Source: Dirofilaria immitis (Eukaryota > Nematoda > Chromadorea > Rhabditida > Onchocercidae). From it: 64,000 nt of DNA. The position numbers were made by a program, and so were the translations under genes. Shown in pieces: positions 44,453-56,500 of the stretch (positions are counted from its first letter, which is position 1; the number at the start of each line of letters is the position of its first letter). The notes beneath the pieces were generated by a model that was not told where the DNA came from, did not search any database, and saw nothing but the letters and a program-made list of their open reading frames with translations. Location of the stretch: contig JAKNDB010000109.1 of NCBI GenBank assembly GCA_024305405.1, positions 372,001 to 436,000 of the forward strand, written 5' to 3'.

Positions 44453-46702
44453 ATGATAAGTAGCTTGCCAGATAATATGACGAAAGATGCGAGAAAAGGT
44501 GATGACAAAATCGGAGAATCGAAAAATGATGATGATAACGATGATGATGATGCTCTGTTGCTATCACAGGCTATGGATAATGGAGGCATGAAAGATTTTG
44601 ATGGTTTTTTTTGATTTTTAGATGACATTACTATATTATTTCAAATATTCTAAAGCTAAGCAACAGAAACTATTTCCAACTTGATTTTTATTTTGTTTTT
44701 CTTGAAATTAATCAATAAATTTTAGATTGGATTGCTCCAACTCAGCCTGATAAATCATCTTTTTATCAGATAATTTGAGAAAAGGCCTACTGAAACAGTT
44801 TGTTGAAATACCATTTGATGGAGATGTATATATGCTTACGCAAGAAGTAAGATATTTTTTTGCATTTTTCTTCAAAATCTTTTTATGCAAGATATAATTT
44901 CAATTTCTGTTAGATTTATCTAAATTTTAGTAACGACAAGAATTACATACGGTAAATAATGTTAAGCGAGATGAAATAACTGGTGCTTTTAGCAGTATAC
45001 CTAAGTTGACATCAAAAGAAGTTCAACTATCTTCTGTGTGAAGTAATTACTCTTTGACTTTATATTGCAAGTTCCAGACCCTGATGTTATCCCATGGAAG
45101 AAAAATTTTTTTCTTTTTTTTTTTTTAAATGGAAGACTGATTTATCGTACATATGAAATTATTTTGCCGCTTTCAGATCAACAGACTAAGAAAACACCTT
45201 GGCGATTCGCTTGGAGAAAATCAAATGTTGATGTACAAAGTAAAAATTTGAATCGGTGACTTAGTTTGGCAACTTCTCATTTTTCCGTTTTAAGAATAGT
45301 TTACTAACTTCGTTTGAATGGAGGAGATTCTAGAGATTTAAATTCCATCATTTTTGATTTTTACAGGGAGAATGCACTGCTGCAGGATAATCTGATTCAA
45401 ATACACCAGACTTTCGAACAGAAATTTCTTGAGCAAAAAAGTGACTTTGAAAAGACTGAGAGGGATATGCGAAATGTGATCACTTATCAGGTACATTCAT
45501 TTAAAAAAAAAAACACGCATTAATTGTAAGGTATAAAAATTTTTTTCTTAAGAAAATGTCAAATATCTTTTATTTCATAATTAAGTTTTCGTCCTTCCAA
45601 GCTTTCTCCGATCTGTGATTTTTATGAGACTTTAATTTCGAGAATTTGAGACGGGGTAAGACAGTGATTTTGCAGTATATTTTTGTGAAATAAGATATTC
45701 ATCAACTTTTAGTTGAATTATGAACACTAAAAAGTGTGCTTAAATTCAAGTTTCATTCTTCTTTTATAATTGAGCAAAATTGTATACTAGATTCTAAAAT
45801 GTTTTCAGGAACAAGATCTAAGGACCAAAGAATTTAGAGATCGTTTGAATGATTCGGCATCAATTGCTACGGGAAGTAATCATGCTGAGGTTTCTTTTCT
45901 TTGCAAGCAGTTGTGAAAGTTGGCTGAGATATTGGAAAATTATTTCCGAGGACCATTCAGCTAATGAGTAAATAAATGAAATATGCAAATGCAACTTAAT
46001 CATTCAATATTCGAACAAATTTTGTTTTAGAAGATGCTACTATATTCAGGTAGCAGAGAAATGGATGATGTACGTCACAACTCACCATCAGTTCGACTCA
46101 AAAAGTCTCCATACCAAGTTTTCGACAGAGAAGCTCTTTTCCACGAAGTCTAAATGATTCACCAATGTTACGAAAAGCTTTTGATCATTGTAAATTGGTC
46201 ATAAATGATACTTTCCTGCAGTTGATAGTCAAACGAAGTGTAGGTTTTGTTTTTCTTATTCTTTATTCAGAAACACTATACAAATTGATTAATTTTATTT
46301 GCTAAGAATCGGTCACTATTGTTGAAATAAAATTTAGTTGTTAGCAATGTTTCGTTCCTTCAACACGACAACAATGGCACCCAAGATAATGAAATTAGGC
46401 GAACTTCTTCGTGGCACGAAATACAAACTTTGAATCCTAATTTATACAATTGTCTAGCATATCTGCGTCCCGATGTAAGTTTTTTAATTTATTTGTTATT
46501 TAAATTAAATATTCAATTGTAACTGACTTTAAAGCCATTTTTATTGCAGAATCGGCTTTTTCAATTTTATGGCTTATGTGACGAAATCACTAAACTTGAC
46601 TTCCATGCTCTTTCTCAAGAACTGCCAAGAAAGCATGAGCGGAAGTCCACTCATATTATGCGTGATATTCTTACAGAATCACCAAAACAATGGTATCGCT
46701 AA
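44447..46702 (+). pseudogene. unrecognised coiled-coil-like gene with frame breaks
   Basis: I do not recognise this gene. Exon-like blocks with good splice sites are: 44453-44603 (ATG; acidic, Asp-rich), 44770-44846 (joins in phase, Lys/Phe-rich), about 44934-45038, 45065-45107, about 45178-45249, 45367-45490 (helical, Gln/Glu/Lys-rich), 45810-45889, about 46031-46240, about 46339-46473, and the last, ending QWYR-stop at 46700-46702. The last two encode clean frames such as HEIQTLNPNLYNCLAYLRPD and NRLFQFYGLCDEITKLDFHA. Several inner junctions do not join: a TAA follows the acceptor near 44934, the phase fails before 45178 and before 45367, and the frame shifts inside the 46031-46240 block. 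It is either a decaying copy of a coiled-coil protein gene or a real gene hit by sequence errors. The intact C-terminal half leaves both open. Confidence 0.45.
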
Positions 46703-47542
46703 TACATTCTATGCTTCAATATTTGCCAATATAAAAACACGCGTGACTTACTTTTTTTTTAATTTTTGGTTTTCTCGTCTTTGTACTTAAGTTCGTTTTG
46801 TCTGATTATTTTCTGTGAATTGTGACTTCTGTATTACATTTCATGCCTCACCTTGTGTGTTATTTCGTGGTTGTGCTCATTTATTTTTTTTTCTTGCTTC
46901 ATTGGAAAAAGATCAACAAACTTTATGTAACGGAACCAATTTTTATTAATATTTGTGAGACCTGTTGAAAGAAATAAAATTCCTCTCACTTTTGAATTTA
47001 CTCTAATACCACATCGCTGGAAAATTCGTCCTTTTGCTTATTGTTCACGATTTCAATAAAATTCATAGTTCCCGTTCATTCTAAAGTTCCTGTGTGCTCC
47101 GCGTTTTTGAATCAGTATCTTCAGTTCAGGATTTGTTGCGTTGGATGTATGATATACAAACAAAAAAATTCAATCGAAATCGGAAGAACAGCCTAGTGTT
47201 TTCCTTCATAATCATTGATAAAATTCCAAAATTGAATTGTTAGTAGTGACAAAAGAAGAATCATATATGTAAATTTGAATTCAATATGAAATAGGCCTTC
47301 ACGTCAAATCTAAAATTACAATTTAGTGGAAAAAAAAAAACTTTTACACTATGCCGTAGAAATGTGCTGTATTGCTGCATTCATCAAGTAGATGTAAAGT
47401 CTGGAAAAGCCTGATGGATTTAACGGTGCTGAAATATAATTCGGCATGGAAATATTTATTGGTGGAATACTAATACATGATATATTGAATTGCACCTCGG
47501 TAATTACAGATAATATTTAAATATTTTCCAACTTATCAAAAT
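46703..47542. other. convergent 3' intergenic region
   Basis: Between the end of the coiled-coil-like gene (+) and the last peroxidase exon (-). AATAAA at 46973-46978 could be the polyadenylation signal of the former. I see no other feature. Confidence 0.55.
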
Positions 47543-50500
47543 TCATAATTGCCCGCTTCTTTGACGTATCAATGATGAACATTGTATAACGCAAACTGTA
47601 TCCTATAAAACAAAAAATATTACGTATTTGATTGAAAATTTATGCGAAATTATTTTTATCAAAAAAATTATCAGAATTTATACGAACTTTTTAGGAATTT
47701 TCGAGAATGGAATAAAGAAAAAAAAAAGGATAAAATAAAATATATACGCACAGCGATGACTTCCGAGAAAAGATAATCTGTTAATAATGATTCGCAACGA
47801 TCAATCACCATCGAATGACATTCTGGCTAAAATTTTAGTTTGTTTTTTTCTTTTTTTTCGAGAAATTACAATTTAATTTGAAGGATTTTGAAATTTTAAT
47901 TCTTCATTAAAATTTATTAAAACAAATTTGAAAATGTATGAATATTTTAAAAATATACTCCTTCAGCGGTACATGTACATGTAATACATGGTGTGATACG
48001 TTTTGTCCTTCCCAAATTAATAACTCGATGATCAACCACACAAAATTCTGAAAAGAATTTTCGATTCTTTGAAAATTACGCCTTGTTTAAATTTCTTTGT
48101 TTAGAAAAAATTATAGTGAAAGTTTCACGTCGATCAAGCCATTCATAAAGATCGATGTCTGGTAATTCAGAACATTTCATTGGTGCATTCCTGAAAATCA
48201 AATATTTCAAATGTATCATTATTTTATTTTAACTTCGCAAAAAAATTCACTTATAAATATTGGAAATTTTTAAATTTACAAACTTTAGCTTAAATGATTG
48301 GAACTTTTTTTGCTGAAAATAATAAATAAAATTGATGAATGATTTCGTATTTCATTCATAAAATTGATAATAACAATATGATAATGATAAAATGTAAACA
48401 AACGTTAAATCATCTGGCATAAGAAATGCATTTGGTTGAATGCGACGCGCATATTGACTATTTGCACAAATAAGTTTACTTAATGTTGTTTTTCGTATCT
48501 CTGCTAATTGATCTGAAATTGAAATATTTCGTTTAAAAAAAATTAAAATTTAATTATGCTGAAATTAGATAAATGAACAAATTAGCATTTATTTATACCT
48601 TCACACCCTTATAAATACCGTACGCAAATAAAAAAGTTGGTGTATTTTTAGGAAAAAAAATGTTTACTGAATTTTATCGATAGTAATTATACTCTCGTCA
48701 AATTTGTGATAACTTTAATGAGTTAAAAATTTTTTGCTTTGATGTATCCTAATGTTTCTATATATAATTTTATTATCTTATACTTTCAGCATATCCTAAA
48801 TATATATCATACAAATACGAAAAATTCAAGAAATGTATGCATGCGCATGTATGTGTATGCGTGTGTGCGTGTTGAAAACAAAAATTGTCTAAGGCCAAGT
48901 TATCGAAGTTAGAGGTCATGTCATTACAGTTAGACTTTAGACTTCACATAAATTGGACTTTAGGTACAGCGAATAAATTGCGAAAGGTTTCCGGAATAAA
49001 AGAAAATGTAACCATCACTAAAATCGCGAAGAAAACACGAAAATCAGAGAAGTCCAGTGATCCCTTTGTGTTGGATCTCACATAAAGGACATATGTTTCA
49101 TGTGTCGAGAACAAACTCGAAATTATCCAAACCACTATACCTAATCTCTAACTAAACCCAATGCATCTCCATTTCCATAAAAATTTCTTTAATGAATCAT
49201 TATTTGCAATCGCTCTTCAAGAATTTTCTTTGTTTCGGTAACCAACACTTTCCCATCGCACGCTCTTTGTTTTACTTCCGCTCTTTCTCATACCCATTCG
49301 CCTTCCTCATCAATATTCTAAATGAGCTATATATGTCAATGTAATCAAATATTCAATCATGCGTTGCTTACGAATTCATTGTAAAAAAACTCTTTCCCTT
49401 TGTAATCTGATCCTCTAATCAGACTTAACATCTCTCATTAATCACCCCTTAAAACCCCCGATTTTTATTTCCTTATTTTCCCTTCTCGTTTATTATTCCT
49501 GCGCAACTGTTTATTTTCTACGATATATTTCTACACGCCCAATTTGTTACTGTTTAAAAACTCTCAATTTAACAATCTAATGAGTTCCGAATTATCCAAG
49601 CTAACTCATCTCAATCCCCTTCAATTCTTCTATTTTATTTTAAATCATTAATATCGTTATTGTTGGTTCGTGCGTTATCAATTTTATAAAAGTCTTCCTA
49701 TTCCTGTTCTGTATAAGGAATAAACCTTATTACAAATCTGTTGTGACATCGACTCAACCAATCCAACGAAGTTATCGCAACATGAGCTCTAATTCCCGCT
49801 CTGTAACAAACCCCTGTATTATTACATTTATAACTCTACCAGGGTCAAACCAATATAGAGAATATACTTCATTAAGGCGGTTGGGTATTATTTAATCTCC
49901 TTTTCCTTTAAGTAATGTTATCGTCATTGAAATTGTTTTATTGAAATCATTGAGTTTGTATATTGATCTTGTAATTGCTGCGTTCGTTGATGTATTATGA
50001 AACTTATCGTATTATGAATTATCCAAGTTTGTGATTGGTGTCTTTGGAATTTGTCTTTGGCAACAATTGGAACTTAAGTAGAAATTAAGAATTTGAAACT
50101 CTATGTACCTTGTTGCAATGCAAAAAAAAAGGAAGAATTTTTACTAAATGGTGCCACGAGCCGGGGATTTAACCGAAAGAAATCGAAATCTTGCGATAAG
50201 TCAGTTTGAAAATTCTAAAGCGGAAGATAAATGCCTCGATCTCTGCTTAGTCAGCCGTACCCAGAAAAGGAAGTTTGCAGCGATTGCTTAAAGAACTTAA
50301 AGAGGTACTGAAACTCTAGAGCCCTCTGGAACTCTTTCTACTGAAGAAAAAAGGACTTATTACGGAAACTTCTCTGTCGACTGAATACACAAATCGGTCC
50401 ATCACTTTTACTGTGAATAAGCTGGAGGGATAAATCAGAAGTGGTTAATGAGCAACTGCCTGATGATAAAAAGGTAGAACAGATATGTGCCTAAACTATA

Positions 50501-53500
50501 TCCGATGAACAAAGTTTCATTAATGTGATGGAAAACGCAGAGATGTGTCAACAATGTTGGAGACACAAAAGAAGAATTGGAAACTATTCTGTTGCATCTT
50601 GAGAAAAAAGAAAGCTCGGACTTTACTATACCAACTTCACTCTCAGCATCAAATGAAGTTCGCTACACTAAACCTATCTCACTGAATGTTTAACTGGAAA
50701 AGCTATGGCAGCCATTTCTAGATACGCTATTATCCCTGAAAATTATCCAATGATAATGAATGTACTCAAACAAAAGTATGGGAACCAAAGAGCTATTCAC
50801 TGGCAGCTGTAATATGAATTAAAGAGACTTTCAACAGCCGAAAAGAGCAAGGATTTCACATCAACTGTGGAAAACTTGGAAATAATATTAGGGCAATTGG
50901 AGACGACGGGAGAAAATTTGGAGCATCCAGAAACTGAAATAGAAATTGCCACGATGGGTTTTGATGCCACAATACAATAAAATGTCAACAGATCAGTGGA
51001 AGTCTAGCATGTTCTCAATCACGTGGAAAATTATGGAATGGAATAAATCAAATAAATTTTGTCAAATCAGTTAATTCGAATTGCTTTTTCTGCGTCGAGA
51101 GTGTCGCGAATAAACTGCGAAAGGTTTCCGGAATAAAAGAAAATGTAACTAACCATCACTGAAATCGCGAAGAGAACACGAAAATCAGAGAAGTCAGTGA
51201 TCCATTTGTGTTGGATCTCATATGAAAGGGTGTATGTTGGATGTGCGCATTTACTATACAAGATGTAAGCTAAAATTATTTATTCTATAACCATATATTT
51301 TTAAGCGGCCATCTTTCTGATCTATTCTTTATCTCAGCCAGCTCTACTCAGTTAAAAAATCTTGTTTTTTTGGTTCCTATATATTACGTTGGTTGGTATA
51401 GAATAAATGTTAGCATCAATCATACAAATATTAATAACATTGATAAATTCCAAGCAGATTTTGTCAAATCTTACAAGAGCATGCTTCCTGGTACAAGTAT
51501 CTCTAATGCAATCTACTAAAACTAAATTTGTTAGATTATTATAAAAGTCCTTTGTTTGACAAAGCTGTAGATTTTGGCATTCTTTACTTCGTAACCAAGC
51601 CAGTATTTCTGCTGCTTGAATATTTTAACTTATCTATGAGCTAGTCTTTATCTATAAGCTGTAATTCCCACTCTACAATAAAGCCCTCTTTGTTCTTACA
51701 TTTACAATCATATCAGAATCAAACCATTATAAAGAATATACTTCATCAAGACGGTTGGGCTTTATTTAATTTCATTTTCCTTTAAGTGTTGTCGTCATTG
51801 AAATTGTTTTTATTGCAGTCATTGGATTTTGTATATTATCTTGTAATTGCTGAGTTCGTTGATGTATTATCATGTTACCACAATAAAGTTTTGATTATCC
51901 AAGTTTGAGATTGGTGTCTTCGGATTTGTCTTTGGCAACAATTGAAGCTTAAGTGAAGATAAAGAACTTGAAACTCTGTGTACCTTGTTCAACGCAAAAC
52001 AAAGAAAAAAACAATTCTTCACTACATTAGGTGTTCCAAAAACTTTTGTTCTTTTTATGACGAATATCACTGTAAAAGACCAAAAGATATCTAGATATTT
52101 GGATATTTATTCGGAACATCGAAATTCCATCTTACCTATTCTTCATTTGGAACTTATCAATTCATAAATAGGAAGTATTGAAAGGAGAGAGATTATATGT
52201 AGTAACAATACAGGAAAAAGAAACTATGATTTTTAGGGAAAAATGAATTATGATGCGAATTAACTAAACTTTCATATATCGATGATGACTGCCTAATCAT
52301 TTTTATCTTATCACTAGTTAACAGATTAATTTCCATGAAAATAGCATATCAAAGTAACAGACCTGGCGTAAACTTTGTTGCCGGATTGTCATTTTCATAA
52401 AAGAATCGATCGCAACGTTTTAATCGTTGAAATTGTTCACCAATGATACATGTTAACATTGGTCCAACCAATGCTCCTTAAAATTTCAAAAAGAAGGCAA
52501 AATTTTAGTAATTACTTTAAAATATAAAATTTGATATCAAAATAATATGAAAGAAATTCATAAAATAAGCTTATAAATTTTGTTTACTTTTTCTCAATCA
52601 TTTTTATTTATTCTGAAAAAACTTTTGCATGTCAAATAGAAATTATTTTTTAATGAAAAGTTTATTTTTCGAAAAATGAATAAAATTGCAATTTTTTCAA
52701 AAAAAAATCAAATTCATCGAACCTTTAAGTGGCCTTTCAGACATCATACCCGGAAAAAGGTCAATATCATCAACATGATCGTAAACTTTACGAAATGCTG
52801 TTATCGTTCGATTATCCATAACATCTTTTAAATCATCAAAATTTCTTGCACGATGCATTCCACACATTTCACTGGAATTTTTTTCTTTTTTATTAATTTT
52901 TTTTTAAATTGTCAATGTTTAAAAATTAATTTTATTAATTTCTTCTTTCATATACATATATATACTTTGTTTTGATTTCAATTTTAATTCAAAATTTTCT
53001 TTACCTTCTTCCTTCTTCTTTTCTTTATTTAATTAATTTTATAATAAAATTATACCGATATGAATTATATGGTGGTATACCATGATCTCTTCCACGTTGT
53101 ATATTAAGTGCAGGAAGATCCATACCTGTATATGGATCAGCTGATTTTTGAAATAAATGATTACGTACCGCATCACTGATATGACGATCAAATCCCATAC
53201 TAAATTTATACATTTTGACATGCATGGACTTATAAAAGGGAATAAATTTAAATTCTGATATTTTTTAATTCAGAAGAAGCAGCAAAAAACGGTTTGTTTA
53301 ATGTAATCCAAGAAGGATTCATAATTACTCATATTATTTATAGATAGAATTTATTTGCTTAGGCATAATAATTACTGATATCATTTACGGATAGAATTTA
53401 CTTAAGCGTGATAATTATTGATATTATTTATAAATAGAATTTACCTATGTGATCCAAGAAGACCCATAATTACTGATTCAATATGCCCAGTTTCCAAACT

Positions 53501-56500
53501 ATAGTAGAATGTTTCATTATTGAATGAAGCCTAGAAATGATTATTTCAAAGAATCGCAAATTAAATATTTAATTTATTTTAGTGAATTATTTGAAAAAGA
53601 AATTTGGACCATTCGTTTCGAGACCATTCGAGACCATCCATTCGCTTACTTTTAAATCGAGACCATCCGTTTCTTCGTGAAATTCAGCATTCATACGTGG
53701 AAATATATTACGTATAAGTGAATGACCAAAACGAAATGCTGCTGTTGCCATTTCTTGTGTCATTGTTGGATCACATTTATCATCATATCCTAAAATTATT
53801 ATTACTATTATTAATTTTTTCTTGAAATTTTAATTTACTATAACAAATGTATATTTTTATTTAGGTCATAAAATTAAATATAAATATAAATCATATAATA
53901 AATTTGAAAAAAAAATAATTTATAATACCTTTATAATATCCAGTTTTTCGTGGTACAAGATCATATCTTGCTGTTGCTTCACAACCTAATACAATAGGTA
54001 ACCATTCATTATAAACAATATGTTGTATTTTGGCACCCATTATACGTCGTGTTTCCTATAATATTTTTATTAATATTTAACAAAGAAAAAATATATTTTA
54101 AAATTTTTTAAATTTGAATGTTTAATAATTGAAAAGAAATTAAGAAATTAATTATCGAGTTTATCCCTTTTAAGAATTTAAAAATCATGCTTTTATTATT
54201 TAATTGCAAAATAATTTAAATCTGAAAAATTAATCTTAAAATTTTGAGTTATAAATTTTAGAAATCGATTACCAAATCATATCTTTTACGAGATCAAAAA
54301 TGTGACCTTTCATTATTTAATGAAAATATCTTAAATTTAAAAATTTGAATTGAAATAACTCAAATTTAGGAAATTAATTATCAAACATATTCTTTTATTA
54401 AACCAAATTATTAACTTTAAATTTAAATTATAATAATGGAATTTGAAAAAATAAAATAATATAAATAAAAAAATTAATTACCAAATATATCTTTTCATCA
54501 GACCAAAAATTATTGATACGACTTAAACTTGCTGCAATACGATTATGTTCTCGAAGAAATAATGTATGCATAACGGTAAGACCGGGTTGTTCATTACTAC
54601 GTTCATCACCTGCATTAAAACATGGATGCCGTGGTTGTGATCTGAAAACACTCTTATCATAATTAAGCCGATCATTTTCTTCTGAAAATAGTTTTTTATA
54701 AAATTGAAAAAAGGAAATAGCCAAGTAGCCAAGTTTGTGGCCTAGTTTTTTTCTTGCTTTTTATTTGATAATGATAAAAATTTTGAAATGATAAGTTTTA
54801 AATTTATTGCTAAATTATTACTAATTTTTGAATTAGTTTATATGAAAGAAAAAAAAACCTGCAATCTCTTTCCTGGCGTCCTTGTGGCAAAGCTTCACGA
54901 TTAAAACCAAGATCCGTAAAATTAAGACGTCCTTGGCTAAATAGACGTAACTTATTTGCTTCACATTCCGTTGAACCATAGATAAAGGAAGCATCAATAT
55001 AAGAAGTTAATTGATCTAACTAAAATTAATAATTAAGTATAATGTCAAGAATTTTTGTTAAAATTTCATAGTTCTCCCTGTTTGTGTCAAAATTTTACTT
55101 TAAGATTTTACTTTTATATTAAAATAATAAAATTATAATTATATATATAATTAAAATTTATATACAATACCTGATTTCGATATCCAAGAGTAAGTTGACT
55201 GAGAAGAGATCTAGTAAATGCTATACATCTTGGTTCACCATTATTATGCAAGTGTGGAAAATACGGATCACCATTTTCAATTGGTATCGGAAAACAATGT
55301 ATGGATATTGTTTTAGCTGAATCACAACGACTACAATCCAAAATCGTGTTTCCGGGTCCTATTAGGAAAAAATTTTGGAAAAAAAAAGTTTGATAAAAAA
55401 TTATCGCTTCGAAAATTTAGATATAAATTAAAAATAAAATTTAATATTTTCATGCGTTAATTAATTATGCCTAACATTCTTCAGATTTATTAATTATATT
55501 TATAAATTTGCTACTGTTTATAAATAAGTTAAAAATTAACGAAATTAAATTTTAAAATTTCAAATAATTGCCATCAATTATTATTTTAAAATATTACTTT
55601 AGTTTTATTAATTATATTAGTAAATTTCCTAATAATTATCTAAAAATAATAATACAATCTCTTTTTTTATTATTTTTGGAATTGACAATTATTGTAGTAA
55701 CTAAATTTGAAATTAATATTAAACTAATTTTAATGCGTCTTAGAAGAAAATAATACATTTTTTCTACTATTTTTGGGATCAATAACAATTGTAATAATTA
55801 AATTTGAAATTAATTTGAAATTGATTTTAACACCTCTTGAAACTGGCGAATGCGCAAAATCATGATCAATTATTTGGCCCATTTGCATTAGCATATGTGT
55901 ATATTTGGCATGAAATAGGGGTGCTTCAGCATGAACGATATTTGATATCTTTCGAGCTGATGGCAATTTACGTCCTCTATTACGACTCATTGTACGTGGG
56001 CTATCAAAACCTAAAATAAATTCGATTAAAATATCGCTAACCTACTATTGGTACCATATATTATACTAATATGTAGCTAATTAAACATATTAAGAATTGA
56101 AATTCAAAAAAAAAAATTTACCATCTTCATAAACTGGATCTAATAAACGACGCATTGGTGCAAAAGCATTTCCATAATGTGGAAATTTTAAATTATTACA
56201 CCATCCCGAAAATGTACGATATTTCGTTGTATGATCACAGGGTAAAGGTCGCGGTAAGCATTCTTCCATTGATGGATTTTCTTCACCCAAAAATCCGTAA
56301 TATTTCCAACAAAATATGATACATCAACTTCCGGTAATAAACGTTGTAATGTTGGCAAATCTAATTCTAACGGTAAGCGTTCTTGTTCACTCAAACCATC
56401 ACTAAATTAAAAATAACTAAATTAAAAACAAAAAAAAGATTTTTTTAAAATAGAATTATCAAAATTTAAAATTAATAAACAAAAAAAAATTTACATTTCC

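Larger units (their letters stand above)
48965..52026 (+). mobile_element. degenerate non-autonomous BEL/Pao-type LTR retrotransposon
   Basis: Two direct long terminal repeats (48965-50148 and 51102-52026) enclose a 953-bp internal region. A primer-binding-site-like TGGTGCCACGAGCCGGGGAT begins right after the left LTR. The internal region keeps only a gag-like fragment of the DUF1759 (Pao) type with stops; protease, reverse transcriptase, RNase H and integrase are absent. The element is bounded by the 5-bp direct repeat TTAGG (48960-48964 and 52027-52031), matching the target duplication size of this superfamily. The right LTR retains TGT...ACA ends; the left one has decayed. It is antisense to the host peroxidase gene and cannot move by itself. 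Confidence 0.8.
48513..52362 (-). other. 3.85-kb peroxidase intron enlarged by a retroelement
   Basis: The flanking exons join in phase (TTTACGCCAG|ATCAATTAGC, giving [13 protein letters not shown]). Without the LTR element and one target-site copy the intron would be about 780 bp, similar to other long introns of the gene. A TG/TATG-rich tract lies at 48838-48872 just ahead of the element. Confidence 0.85.

Noticed and set aside
48960..48964. TTAGG as a telomere-like sequence
   Set aside because: Only a single copy at each site, exactly flanking an LTR element; it is a target duplication.
48885..49135. Small frames on both strands at the left retroelement end
   Set aside because: They lie in LTR sequence that is repeated at about 51067-51261; not host genes.
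50149..50174. Possible tRNA gene fragment
   Set aside because: It resembles a tRNA 3' arm only as a complement and abuts an LTR, so a primer-binding site explains it better; no cloverleaf is present.
51870..52167. Two overlapping 60-66-codon frames near the right LTR end
   Set aside because: They span the LTR/host boundary and have no homologue I recognise.
56188..56394. Alternative C-terminus reading [15 protein letters not shown] in the peroxidase linker
   Set aside because: This is the wrong frame after the homopolymer break; the conserved peroxidase sequence lies in the other frame.
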